Below, in pieces: positions 33,614 to 43,002 of a stretch of DNA of 64,000 nucleotides; the stretch's first letter is position 1; every line of letters begins with the position of its first letter. The notes beneath the pieces are model-generated. The model had not been told where the DNA came from and searched no databases. It worked only from the letters and a program-made list of their open reading frames with translations. The translations under genes were made by a program, and so were the position numbers. The stretch spans positions 1,860,001-1,924,000 of the forward strand of contig NZ_CP109055.1 of NCBI RefSeq assembly GCF_035975855.1, given 5' to 3'. Source of the stretch: Streptomyces sp. NBC_01304 (GTDB lineage Bacteria; Actinomycetota; Actinomycetes; Streptomycetales; Streptomycetaceae).

Positions 33614-34321
33614 TCAGCGGCCGGGCGGCCGGTCGAAGCAGCAGTCGCCGCACAGGCCGCCGCCGGGGCACCGGTAGTAGAGGCAGCAGCTGCGGCGCCG
33701 GAATGCCGTACCGGTCAGGGTTCCGGTGCCGGTCAGGGCGGGATGCCGCAGCAGCTCGGCGGCAAGGGCGAGCGCGTGCTCACCCGCTTCCGGGCGGCCG
33801 TGCCGCCCTGCCCAGCCGTGGAGTTCACGGGCCGCGCCCGCGAGCGCGGAACCCGCGTTGCCCCACAGCAGCCGCTCCGAGATGCGGTACGTGCTGCGCA
33901 GGGCCGTGTGCAACGGGTCGAGGTGATCCCGTACGACGGCGTCGGCGAGCTCGGCCACCGGCCGCGTCCGCACCCCGTCGAGCCATAGGTCGTCCGGGCT
34001 CGCCCCGTCCCAGTCCCAGCACAGCCGCTCCGGGTCGAGGTCGAGGACCCGGCCGTACAGGGCGGCGGACCCGAGCGCGAGGGACCACAGGCGGGCGGCG
34101 AGGCCGAGGTGGGCGACGGACACCCCGATGCGGGACTCGGGGGCGTCGAGGCGGGCGGTGACCTTGTCGACGCGGGCGGTGAGGGGCGCGTGGTCGCCCG
34201 CGTGGATGCGGGCGAGGGGAAGGTGGGTGCCGGGTGGGCCCGGCCGCTCGGCGCGCAGGGCGAAGAAGCCGCCGACGGAGGCGAGTTCGGGGAGGTCGAC
34301 CAGGTCAGCCGGGGGTGCCAT
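33614..34321 (-). CDS. FhuF-like (2Fe-2S) ferric iron reductase
   Basis: A 235-residue protein. The C-terminal RRRSCCLYYRCPGGGLCGDC contains the CC-x10-C-x2-C pattern of FhuF-type ferric-siderophore reductases, which ligates a [2Fe-2S] cluster. Upstream, LWGNAGSALAGAARELHGW is a conserved helical segment of the same family. Such proteins release iron from siderophores in the cytoplasm. ATG 34321 has GAAAGG 8 nt upstream. No DtxR/IdeR-like box is evident in the 290-bp divergent gap to the carbonic anhydrase, and no siderophore genes are near. Confidence 0.82.
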   Translation of the reverse strand: MAPPADLVDLPELASVGGFFALRAERPGPPGTHLPLARIHAGDHAPLTARVDKVTARLDAPESRIGVSVAHLGLAARLWSLALGSAALYGRVLDLDPERLCWDWDGASPDDLWLDGVRTRPVAELADAVVRDHLDPLHTALRSTYRISERLLWGNAGSALAGAARELHGWAGRHGRPEAGEHALALAAELLRHPALTGTGTLTGTAFRRRSCCLYYRCPGGGLCGDCCFDRPPGR

Positions 34322-34613
34322 GCGGGCAGCCTTTCACGGTGCGGTGGGCGGGGTCGTGCCCGGGCCGATCGGACGGCGGGCAGGGCGCGACGCGGTGGAC
34401 GATGGACGGTGAACGTGGACAGCGCAAGGGACTCAAGGAAAGGGACTCAAGGGGAGGGAGAGCGCGGGGAAGACGCCCCTCGCCTCACCACCGCAAGTCC
34501 CCGACGCACCCCGACGCACCCCGGCGCCGCCCCTGCCCTCCCCGGCACCCACATGAGTGGTTGCGGCGCCGCAACCGGTGCGCCCGTGCGCAACCGCCCT
34601 CACCATCACCTCC

Positions 34614-35333
34614 ATGACCATGACACCCCGCAACCGCCGCGCCTTCCTCGGCCTCGGCGCCCTCGTCCTGCCCACGACCGTCGCCGCCGCCCAAGTGCCC
34701 TCGCCCAGACCGTTGTTGCCCGACCGGCGCCCGAGGACCGCCGCCGAGGCCCGGGCCCGCCTCAGCGCGGGCAACGCCCGCTACGCCGCGTACCACCCGC
34801 GCCATCCGCACGAGGGCCCACGCCGGCGGCGGACGGTGGCCTCGGCGCAGCATCCGTTCGCCGTGGTCCTCGGCTGCATCGACTCGCGCGTGCCGCCGGA
34901 GCACATCTTCGACCAGGGCCTCGGCGATCTCCTGGTGATCCGCTCGGCCGGCCACGCCCTGGACGACGCGGTGCTCGGCAGTGTGCAGTACGGCGTCGAG
35001 GAGCTCGGCGTGCCGATGGTGGTCGTGCTCGGCCACGAGCGGTGCGGGGCGGTGTCGGCGGCGGTGGCGCGGGTGCGCGGCGGGGCCCGGCCGCGCGGGC
35101 ATCTGGGCGAGCTCGTGGACGCGATCGCGCCGGCCGCGCGGGAGACCCGGTTCCGGCCCGGCGACTGGGTGGGCAACGCCGTCGAGGCGAACGTGCGGCG
35201 GATCGGCGACCGGCTCGGCGGCGATCCGGTGTTCTCGGGGGCGAGCGTGCTGGGGGCACTGTTCGACCTGGACACGGGGCGGGTCCGCTTCACGGAGGCG
35301 GGACGGAATACCAGGACTGCCGGGAGTGCTTGA
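34614..35333 (+). CDS. Tat-exported beta-class carbonic anhydrase
   Basis: A 239-residue enzyme interconverting CO2 and bicarbonate. Zinc ligands and the Asp/Arg dyad are visible: Cys88, Asp90 and Arg92 (GCIDSRVPPE), then His141 and Cys144 (GHERCGAVSA). The N-terminus has a twin-arginine signal (RNRRAFLGLGALV), suggesting export, unusual for beta-class enzymes but seen in actinobacteria. ATG 34614 is used; ATG 34620 is equally possible and neither has a strong ribosome-binding site. The stop codon lies in a 21-bp direct repeat. It diverges from the FhuF-like gene. Confidence 0.88.
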   Translation: MTMTPRNRRAFLGLGALVLPTTVAAAQVPSPRPLLPDRRPRTAAEARARLSAGNARYAAYHPRHPHEGPRRRRTVASAQHPFAVVLGCIDSRVPPEHIFDQGLGDLLVIRSAGHALDDAVLGSVQYGVEELGVPMVVVLGHERCGAVSAAVARVRGGARPRGHLGELVDAIAPAARETRFRPGDWVGNAVEANVRRIGDRLGGDPVFSGASVLGALFDLDTGRVRFTEAGRNTRTAGSA

Positions 35334-35365
35334 AGTCGTCAGAAGACTGCTTGAAGTCGCCGGAA
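35324..35365. repeat. 21-bp direct repeat over the carbonic anhydrase stop
   Basis: Two units (35324-35344 and 35345-35365) sharing TGCTTGAAGTCG and a GGAA/AGAA end. The TGA stop (35331-35333) is inside unit 1. Confidence 0.75.
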
Positions 35366-35658
35366 GATCGGCCCGGCGCCGGACGTTGGAGGAACAGACG
35401 ACGGCCGGCCCGTGGGGCAGGTCGGCCGCACTGCCGTACGAAACGCTTCCGACCAGGCAAGGAGCGGGGGACATCCACCTTGGAGAGACCACCCACAGGT
35501 GTACGGGAGACCTGGCCTACTCCATCGGCAGTAGGACCCAATGCCTGCTCAAGGACGATGCAGAGCCAGGAACGACACGTCATCGTTGAAGGCATGGAAT
35601 TCGACCGTTGGGCACGTCCAGGGGGCCGTTCACCGCGGCTCCGGGCCGGGAGCATCCG
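35334..35658 (+). other. 325-bp intergenic region with possible structured leader
   Basis: No coding support. Between 35450 and 35600 it holds several potential hairpins: CAGGT/ACCTG (35496-35500 with 35510-35514), CCTACT/AGTAGG (35516-35521 with 35530-35535) and ACGATG/CATCGT (35555-35560 with 35581-35586). It could be an untranslated leader of the DMT permease gene. It does not match a riboswitch class I recognise. Confidence 0.4.
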
Positions 35659-37029
35659 ATGAGTGCTCTCGCCCTCGCCGTGCTGCTCTCCCTCGTCTCG
35701 GCCGTGGCCTACGCGGCCGGGGCGATCGTCCAGGAACGCGTGGCCGCGAGCACGCCGCAGCAGTCGTACGCCCCGCTGCGGCGGACCAGCTGGTGGATCG
35801 CCGTCGGCCTCAACGGCCTGGGCGCGATCCTGCACGTGGCCGCCCTCGCCTTCGGCCCGCTCAGCCTGGTGCAGCCGCTGGGCGCGCTGACCATCGTCTT
35901 CGCGCTGCCGATGGCGGCGCTTTTTGTCGGGCGCCGGGCGGGTTCCACCGCGTGGCGTGGCGCGATCATGGCGACGGTGGGCCTCGTGGGCCTCCTCTCG
36001 CTCACCGGAACCGCGAATTCCGACTCCCTGGACGGCACCGCGCGGCTGGTGCTCGCCCTGATCACGTTCGGCGCGGTGGCGGCCCTGATGGTCACCGCCC
36101 ACGCCGTGCACCGGCACCCCGTCGTACGCAGCGTGATCCTGGCCGGCGCCGCGGGCGTCGCGTTCGGTATCGCGTCGGTGTTCACCAAGACGGTCGCCGT
36201 CGACTTCACCGCGAGCGCCCCGCTGCAGGAGCTCCCGAGCCTCACGGTGATCGCGGTCCTGGCGACCGGCGGAATGATGCTGTCCCAGGCCTCGTACCGG
36301 GGCGCGGGGCTCGCGGCGCCCCTCGCGACACTGACCGTGGTGAACCCGGTGGTCGCGGCGGCGGTCGGGCTCACGCTGTTCGGCGAGAGCTTCCGGTACG
36401 GCGCGGCAGGGACGTCCCTGGCCCTCGGCTGCGGTGTCGTGGCGGCGGGCGGTCTGATCCTGCTCACGACGGAGCGCATCGGCGGTACGCGGCAGAGCAC
36501 GGGCCGCACCGTGGCAAAGGGCCCCGCGATCCGGCGGCCCCGGCAGGCACCGGTGGAGGCACCGGCGGAGCTGGCGTCCGCGCACGTATCGGCGTCGGAG
36601 GGTGCGCACGGAGGCGGCGGCGTACGCGAAGGGGCCGTCGTACGGGAAGGGACAGCCGTGTGGGAGGGCTCGGTGGATCAACCACTGGACCAGGCCGCCG
36701 TACGGGACGGCTCAATGGATCAGCCGCTGGACCGGTCACCGAATTCCGCACCGGCCGGCGCAGTGGATCAGCCCGTCACGGGTGCGGTGGATCAGCCACT
36801 CGGCCCGTCACTGGATCAGCCACTCGATCCCGACCTGGAGCCCCTGGCGGAACTGGCGCGGCTGGACGGCCGGGCCGTCCCCGCCGATCCCTCGGCGCTC
36901 GCCTACGACGTCCTCCCGGCGGTCCCGGCCCAGCCCGCGTCGAACCAGACGGGACCGCCCGGCCAGACGAGCATCCGGCAGCGCGACCGGCGCAAGCGCC
37001 TCACGCCGTGCGGGCGGCACCGGCCCTGA
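35659..37029 (+). CDS. DMT-superfamily membrane permease with repetitive C-terminal tail
   Basis: A 456-residue protein from ATG 35659 (GGGAG 7 nt upstream). Residues about 1-290 contain nine or ten hydrophobic helices of an EamA/NIPA-like transporter: LVSAVAYAAGAIVQERVAA, LNGLGAILHVAALAFGPLSL, VQPLGALTIVFALPMAALFV, VAFGIASVFTKTVAVDF and LATLTVVNPVVAAAVGLTLF. This arrangement resembles NIPA-type magnesium transporters, but the substrate is uncertain. The last ~170 residues are hydrophilic with at least five (V/M/L)DQP(L/V) units, encoded by repeated TGGATCA(A/G)CC between 36674 and 36830. The tail is probably cytoplasmic and disordered. Confidence 0.8.
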   Translation: MSALALAVLLSLVSAVAYAAGAIVQERVAASTPQQSYAPLRRTSWWIAVGLNGLGAILHVAALAFGPLSLVQPLGALTIVFALPMAALFVGRRAGSTAWRGAIMATVGLVGLLSLTGTANSDSLDGTARLVLALITFGAVAALMVTAHAVHRHPVVRSVILAGAAGVAFGIASVFTKTVAVDFTASAPLQELPSLTVIAVLATGGMMLSQASYRGAGLAAPLATLTVVNPVVAAAVGLTLFGESFRYGAAGTSLALGCGVVAAGGLILLTTERIGGTRQSTGRTVAKGPAIRRPRQAPVEAPAELASAHVSASEGAHGGGGVREGAVVREGTAVWEGSVDQPLDQAAVRDGSMDQPLDRSPNSAPAGAVDQPVTGAVDQPLGPSLDQPLDPDLEPLAELARLDGRAVPADPSALAYDVLPAVPAQPASNQTGPPGQTSIRQRDRRKRLTPCGRHRP

Positions 37030-37050
37030 CGCGGGCCGCCCCGCACGGGC

Positions 37051-38307
<1,257 letters not shown>

Positions 38308-38456
38308 CTACAGGCGCCCGTGGACACGCGCGCGCACACTCGTCAGGAGCCGCAAAAGTAATCGCTCCGAACAGGCCATGACAAGGGGGCGCGCACACCG
38401 CCAAATCCCTTTACCAGCTGATCAATTGGATGAAAGAGCCAGTGCGGGGCGGCTCG

Positions 38457-39452
38457 CTAGGACCTCAACTTGCCCGGCAGCCAGCCCAGTTGTACGGCCT
38501 GCTGGTAAGGACCGCCGCCCTCGTGGTCGTTGAAGGAGTACAGCTCGATCGCCTTCTCCACCGATGCTCCGGCGCCCCCTCGGGAGCCGTAGGAGTTGAA
38601 CGCCGCGTAGACGGTGGACGGCGGGCAGGTCTGGTCCTCCAAGGCCGCCGAGAAGAGGGCGGGGGCGGTTCCGCGTGCGGCGAAGTGGACGCCGTCGAAG
38701 TAGGAGAGGGTGCGGAAGACCTGCTCCTCATCTCCCCTGCGGGCCTTCAGGTACTGGCCTATCTCGCGGTAGGGCTGGCGGTCGGTGAGGGTCGCCGCGC
38801 GCGGGAAGTCGCACAGGAACGGCACGTCGGGGGCTATCGCCGCCAGGTCGGGCACGAGCCCGCCGACCGCGAGGGTCAGACCGCCGCCCTGGCTGACGCC
38901 GGTGGCGGCGACGCGGGCGGCGTCGACCAGGGGGTGGGCGCGGGCCGCCTCGACGGCGCGTACGGCATCGGTGTAGAGACGGCGGTAGTAGTAGTCGTGC
39001 GGGTCCTCTATGCCGCGCGTCATGAAGCCCGGATGGGCCGGACCGCTGCCCACCGGGTCCGGAGTGACGCCCTCCGCCCAGCCCGCACTGCCCTGTCCGC
39101 GCGTGTCCATGACGAAGTGCGCGAAGCCCGCCGCGGCCCAGAGCAGATGCATGTGGGGCAGCCCGCGCCCGCCTCCGTACCCGATGTACTCGACCACCGC
39201 GGGCACCGGCCCGGTCAGGCCGGCGGGCAGGATCAGCCATGCCTTGACCGGGTGTCCACCGAACCCGGCGAAGGTGACGTCATGAACCTCGACCGAAGTA
39301 AGCGCGAGATCAACGGGCGCGAACCGCGCGTCCAGGTCGTACTCGCGGGCCTCGGCGAGGGTCTTCTCCCAGAACTGGTCGAAGTCCTCGGGCTGCGGCA
39401 ACGCCGGGCGGTAGTTCCGCAGTTGGTCGAGCGGCAGGTCGAACAGGGCCAT
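38457..39452 (-). CDS. Acetyl xylan esterase / cephalosporin-C deacetylase-like hydrolase
   Basis: A 331-residue alpha/beta hydrolase of the AXE1 family. Motifs: MALFDLPLDQLRNYRPALP at the N-terminus, RGQGSAGWAEG, the nucleophile elbow GVSQGGGLTLA, and the C-terminal His in SFNDHEGGG. No signal peptide is present, so it is cytoplasmic, as usual for this family. It removes acetyl groups from xylo-oligosaccharides or cephalosporins. I chose ATG 39452: the earlier GTG 39461 would sit one base from GAGGAG. It diverges from gnd. Confidence 0.9.
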   Translation of the reverse strand: MALFDLPLDQLRNYRPALPQPEDFDQFWEKTLAEAREYDLDARFAPVDLALTSVEVHDVTFAGFGGHPVKAWLILPAGLTGPVPAVVEYIGYGGGRGLPHMHLLWAAAGFAHFVMDTRGQGSAGWAEGVTPDPVGSGPAHPGFMTRGIEDPHDYYYRRLYTDAVRAVEAARAHPLVDAARVAATGVSQGGGLTLAVGGLVPDLAAIAPDVPFLCDFPRAATLTDRQPYREIGQYLKARRGDEEQVFRTLSYFDGVHFAARGTAPALFSAALEDQTCPPSTVYAAFNSYGSRGGAGASVEKAIELYSFNDHEGGGPYQQAVQLGWLPGKLRS

Positions 39453-39586
39453 GGGCGACACACTCCTCGGGCACGCTTCGGCTTTTCACCGGTCAGGCTT
39501 CGGACACGCTGTCGGGAAAACTCCGGGCAGCCTAAGTGGATACTTGGCCCGTCGACAGCACTTCCGATTCCAGGAGCTTTGAGTCA

Positions 39587-41026
39587 ATGAGCACTTCAGC
39601 CCAGATCGGCGTCACCGGACTCGCGGTCATGGGGCGCAACCTCGCCCGCAACTTCGCGCGCAACGGCTACTCGGTCGCCCTGCACAACCGCACCGCGGCC
39701 AAGACCCGTGCGCTCGTCGAGGAGTTCGGGGACGAGGGGACCTTCGTCGCCGCCGAGAGCGCCGAGGAGTTCGTGGCCGCCCTGGAGCGCCCCCGCCGGC
39801 TGGTGATCATGGTGAAGGCGGGTGAGCCGACGGACGCGGTGATCCGCGAGTTCGCGCCGCTCCTGGAGCCGGGCGACATGATCATCGACGGCGGCAACGC
39901 GCACTTCGCCGACACCCGGCGCCGCGAGCAGGAGCTGCGCGAGCAGGGCCTGCACTTCGTCGGCACCGGCGTCTCCGGCGGCGAGGAGGGCGCGCTGCTC
40001 GGCCCGAGCATCATGCCGGGCGGCTCGGTGGAGTCGTACGCGACGCTGGGCCCGATGCTGGAGAAGATCTCCGCGAAGGCCGCCGACGGCACCCCGTGCG
40101 TGACGCACTGCGGCCCCGACGGCGCCGGGCACTTCGTGAAGATGGTGCACAACGGCATCGAGTACGCCGACATGCAGCTCATCGCCGAGGCGTACCACCT
40201 GCTGCGCGATGTCGCGGGCTACTCCCCCGCCCAGATCGCGGACATCTTCCGCACCTGGAACACCGGCCGACTGGACTCGTACCTGATCGAGATCACGGCC
40301 GAGGTCCTCAGCCACGTGGACGCCAAGACGGGCAAGCCCTTCGTGGACGTCGTGCAGGACCAGGCCGAGCAGAAGGGCACGGGCCGCTGGACCGTGCAGA
40401 TCGCGCTCGACCTGGGCGTTCCGGTCTCCGGCATCGCCGAGGCCGTCTTCGCCCGCTCCCTCTCCGGCCACACCGCGCTGCGCGAGGCCTCGCGCGAGCT
40501 GGCGGGCCCTTCGGCCAAGCCGCTCTCGGAGGCCGAGGCGGCGGCGTTCGCGGACAAGGTCGAGCAGGCGCTGTACGCGTCCAAGATCGTCTCGTACACG
40601 CAGGGCTTCCACGAGATCCAGGCCGGCAGCGACGAGTACGACTGGAACATCGACCTGGGCGCCGTGGCCTCGATCTGGCGCGGCGGCTGCATCATCCGTG
40701 CCGCGTTCCTGGACCGCATCCGTGCGGCCTACGACGCGCGTGCGGACCTGCCGAGCCTGCTCTCCGACAAGGGCTTCGCCGACGAGATCGGCGCGGCGCA
40801 GGACGACTGGCGTGCGGTGATCGTGGCGGCGACCCAGCAGGGCGTGCCCACGCCGGGCTTCGCGGCGGCGCTCGCGTACTACGACGCACTGCGCGCCGAG
40901 CGCCTGCCGGCGGCGCTGACGCAGGGCCAGCGGGACTTCTTCGGCGCGCACACCTACCGGCGCACGGACCGCGAGGGGTCGTTCCACACGCTGTGGGGCG
41001 GCGACCGCGCCGAGGTCGAGGCGTAG
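39587..41026 (+). CDS. gnd: 6-phosphogluconate dehydrogenase (decarboxylating)
   Basis: A 479-residue enzyme of the pentose phosphate pathway making ribulose-5-phosphate, CO2 and NAD(P)H. Motifs: GVTGLAVMGRNLARNFARNG, the NADP loop HNRTAAKTRALVEEF, GTGVSGGEEGALLGPSIMPG, the catalytic Lys in GPDGAGHFVKMVHNGIEYAD, and IWRGGCIIRAAFL. The length is that of the long, dimeric type. ATG 39587 follows AGGAG by 10 nt. A perfect 19-bp terminator lies ~40 bp past the stop. Confidence 0.97.
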   Translation: MSTSAQIGVTGLAVMGRNLARNFARNGYSVALHNRTAAKTRALVEEFGDEGTFVAAESAEEFVAALERPRRLVIMVKAGEPTDAVIREFAPLLEPGDMIIDGGNAHFADTRRREQELREQGLHFVGTGVSGGEEGALLGPSIMPGGSVESYATLGPMLEKISAKAADGTPCVTHCGPDGAGHFVKMVHNGIEYADMQLIAEAYHLLRDVAGYSPAQIADIFRTWNTGRLDSYLIEITAEVLSHVDAKTGKPFVDVVQDQAEQKGTGRWTVQIALDLGVPVSGIAEAVFARSLSGHTALREASRELAGPSAKPLSEAEAAAFADKVEQALYASKIVSYTQGFHEIQAGSDEYDWNIDLGAVASIWRGGCIIRAAFLDRIRAAYDARADLPSLLSDKGFADEIGAAQDDWRAVIVAATQQGVPTPGFAAALAYYDALRAERLPAALTQGQRDFFGAHTYRRTDREGSFHTLWGGDRAEVEA

Positions 41027-41067
41027 GCATCGAGCCGTAAGCGTCGCGGTACAGGCGCAGCGCGTAC

Positions 41068-41110
41068 GCGGCACCGGGGCCGGGCCTGTATGGCCCGGCC
41101 CCGGTGCCGC
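41068..41110. terminator. Strong bidirectional terminator after gnd
   Basis: Perfect 19-bp stem (41068-41086 with 41092-41110) with loop TGTAT, between the convergent gnd and the small Pro-rich gene. Confidence 0.9.
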
Positions 41111-41134
41111 GTCGTCAGCGCCATGTCGTCGGCG

Positions 41135-41380
41135 TTACGAGATCGGCCCCGGCTGAGGCTGAGGCTCGGGTACCGGATCCGGCCCGGGCGGGCTCGGGAC
41201 CGGCGAAGGCGAGGGCTGCGGCACCGGATGCGGCACGGGGTGCGGGACCGGCTCCGGGACCGGGATCGGATCACCCGGATTGCCCGGCTCGCCTGGTTCC
41301 GGCCGCCGGTCGGGACCGACCGGGCCACCGGGGCCGGGGGTGGGCCAGGGGTGGACGGGATCGGGATACGGGTCGCTCAT
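41135..41380 (-). CDS. Small Pro-rich protein (81 residues)
   Basis: ATG 41380 is preceded by GGAGGA at 6 nt, a good translation signal, and the frame ends at TAA 41135-41137, just before the terminator shared with gnd. Composition is extreme: PDPVHPWPTPGPGGPVGPD then PVPEPVPHPVPHPVPQPSPS-type dipeptide repeats and a PGPIS end. There is no signal peptide or hydrophobic helix. Similar short Pro-rich proteins occur in streptomycetes without known function. The DNA is repetitive, so a non-functional ORF remains possible. Confidence 0.6.
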   Translation of the reverse strand: MSDPYPDPVHPWPTPGPGGPVGPDRRPEPGEPGNPGDPIPVPEPVPHPVPHPVPQPSPSPVPSPPGPDPVPEPQPQPGPIS

Positions 41381-41518
41381 GGGAGTTCCTCCAGCGGAAC
41401 GGGGAGGTGCTGGACCGCCGGGCGCAGGCCCTGGGGGCGGTCGTCCTTCCACTGTCTCCCGCCTCGGGTGCCCGCGCCCGGCGAAGCTATCCGCCGACCA
41501 TGACCGAACCTGCCCTGA

Positions 41519-41959
41519 TCAGGCCTTTTGCCGGATGAGCCGCACCACGGGAATGTCCCGCTCCGTCTTCTTCTGATACGCGGCGTACGGCGCGAAGAGC
41601 TCCACGAGGGACGGCCACACCCGCGCCTTCTCCTCGGCGCTCAGCGTCTCGGCCCGCGCCTCGAACCGCTCCGGCCCGACCCTGAGGCGCGTCTCGGGCT
41701 CGGACTCCAGGTTCCGGTACCAGAGCGGGTGCTCGTCGGCGCCGCCGTTCGACGCCACGACCAGGTAGTCCTCGCCGTCCGTGCCGTAGATGAGCACGGT
41801 GCGCCGCCACTGTCCGGAGCGCCGGCCCTTGTAGTCGAGCAGCAGGCAGGGCGCGCCCTGGACGGTGGCGCCCTTGGTGCCGCCGGACTCCTCGTAGATG
41901 CGGGCCTGGTCGGCGACCCAGCCGGTGGGGCTGATGGTGATCTCGTCGTCCTGCGCCAT
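41519..41959 (-). CDS. Deazaflavin (F420)-dependent nitroreductase-family oxidoreductase
   Basis: A 146-residue protein of the Ddn-like split-barrel family: PCLLLDYKGRRSGQWRRTVL, YLVVASNGGADEHPLWYRNL, ARVWPSLVELFAPYAAYQKK and PVVRLIR at the end. These proteins bind coenzyme F420 and reduce quinones or nitro compounds. ATG 41959 follows GGAG. It is likely monocistronic or followed only by the Pro-rich gene. The exact substrate is unknown. Confidence 0.88.
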   Translation of the reverse strand: MAQDDEITISPTGWVADQARIYEESGGTKGATVQGAPCLLLDYKGRRSGQWRRTVLIYGTDGEDYLVVASNGGADEHPLWYRNLESEPETRLRVGPERFEARAETLSAEEKARVWPSLVELFAPYAAYQKKTERDIPVVRLIRQKA

Positions 41960-42042
41960 GGAGGCTCCTTCGGTCGTACGTCGCCTGCGTTGCCGTGACT
42001 TGGGTCAACGCCGGAGTGCGCGCGTCCCTTCCTGGACCCGGG

Positions 42043-42387
42043 TCACCATTTCCCGGGATCCGCGGCGAGCTGCCGCTTCGCGGCCTCGACGAGTTCCGGC
42101 GCGGCGGCCGGGGCCTCGTCCGGGTGGCGCTCGGCCCACTTGGCGACGTACGGGCAGAGCGGCACCACGGCGGCGTTCTCGCGCCCCGCGAGGGCGTACA
42201 GCTCACGGGCGAGCGAGCCGGCGATGCCCTGTCCCTCGTGCGCCGGCTCCACCACGGTGTGCACGGCGACCAGGGCGCGGACGGGCTCCGACTGCTCGAA
42301 GTAGGCGATGTGGCCGACGACTTCGGATCCGGCGCGGGCCTCGAGACGGCCCTGCGCCCGATCGTCGTGGATCTTGATGTCTGTCAT
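42043..42387 (-). CDS. GNAT-like N-acetyltransferase (YidJ/COG2388 type)
   Basis: A 114-residue protein. HIAYFEQSEPVRALVAVHTV, then VVEPAHEGQGIAGSLARELY with the acetyl-CoA-binding Q/R-x-x-G-x-A/G pattern (EGQGIAG), and VVPLCPYVAKWAERHPD, fit the short GCN5-related family with a C-terminal CPY motif. ATG 42387 has no evident ribosome-binding site. It lies 14 bp past the panD stop on the same strand, so it is probably co-transcribed with panD. The acyl acceptor is unknown. Confidence 0.85.
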   Translation of the reverse strand: MTDIKIHDDRAQGRLEARAGSEVVGHIAYFEQSEPVRALVAVHTVVEPAHEGQGIAGSLARELYALAGRENAAVVPLCPYVAKWAERHPDEAPAAAPELVEAAKRQLAADPGKW

Positions 42388-42401
42388 GGCCACAGTCTGC
42401 G

Positions 42402-42848
42402 CTACGCGGTGCGGGCCCCGCTCGCCGGCTCCGGCACGCGCGCGTGCGGGCTGCGGGAGGTGTCGCTGCCCGGTACGGGGGCCGAGGCGTCGTCGCCGAG
42501 CTCGACGATGCGGTTGTCGGCGTCGACGTGTACGACGCTGGGGCGCAGGGTGCGGGCCTCGGCGTCGTCGACCTGGGCGTAGCTGATGAGGATGACGAGG
42601 TCGCCGGGATGCACGAGGTGGGCGGCGGCGCCGTTGATCCCGATGACGCCGGAGCCGGGCTCGCCCTCGATGACGTAGGTCTCCAGGCGGGCGCCGTTGG
42701 TGATGTCGACGATGTGGACGAGCTCGCCGGGGAGCAGGTCGGCGGCCTTCATGAGGTCGGCGTCGACGGTCACGGATCCCACGTAGTGCAGGTCGGCCTG
42801 GGTCACCGTGGCGCGGTGGATCTTGCTCTTGAACATGGTGCGCAGCAT
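42402..42848 (-). CDS. panD: Aspartate 1-decarboxylase (pyruvoyl-dependent)
   Basis: A 148-residue proenzyme that makes beta-alanine from aspartate for pantothenate/CoA. N-terminal [20 protein letters not shown] is diagnostic. The self-cleavage site is Gly24-Ser25 in HYVGSVTVD, where Ser25 becomes the pyruvoyl group. [19 protein letters not shown] and LVILISYAQ follow. The last ~25 residues ([20 protein letters not shown]) extend beyond the usual ~126-residue length and look unstructured. ATG 42848 follows AGGAG. The GNAT gene lies 14 bp downstream. Confidence 0.96.
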   Translation of the reverse strand: MLRTMFKSKIHRATVTQADLHYVGSVTVDADLMKAADLLPGELVHIVDITNGARLETYVIEGEPGSGVIGINGAAAHLVHPGDLVILISYAQVDDAEARTLRPSVVHVDADNRIVELGDDASAPVPGSDTSRSPHARVPEPASGARTA

Positions 42849-42924
42849 GGTGCGACTCCTGTTGGGTTGAGGGTCGCGTCCCGCGGGCGGGTACGCGCCG
42901 ACGTCGCCCAGAATACTTGTTCCC

Positions 42925-42972
42925 CCTCAAGCGCCGGACGGGCTGATGAATCAGCCCGTCCGGCGCTTGAGG
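42925..42972. repeat. Intergenic inverted-repeat element (copy 2), terminator of the ABC exporter gene
   Basis: A perfect 22-bp stem (42925-42946 with 42951-42972) and loop TGAA. The core GCGCCGGACGGGCTGA matches copy 1 with one substitution. The flanking ACTTTCGGGAAGGGGCGGGG also occurs, inverted, beside copy 1 near 16778-16797. Confidence 0.9.
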
Positions 42973-43002
42973 ACTTTCGGGAAGGGGCGGGGTGCGGAAA
43001 TA

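Noticed and set aside
41135..41380. Pro-rich 81-residue protein as a RiPP precursor
   Set aside because: No leader/core pattern, no Cys/Ser-rich core and no modification enzymes nearby.
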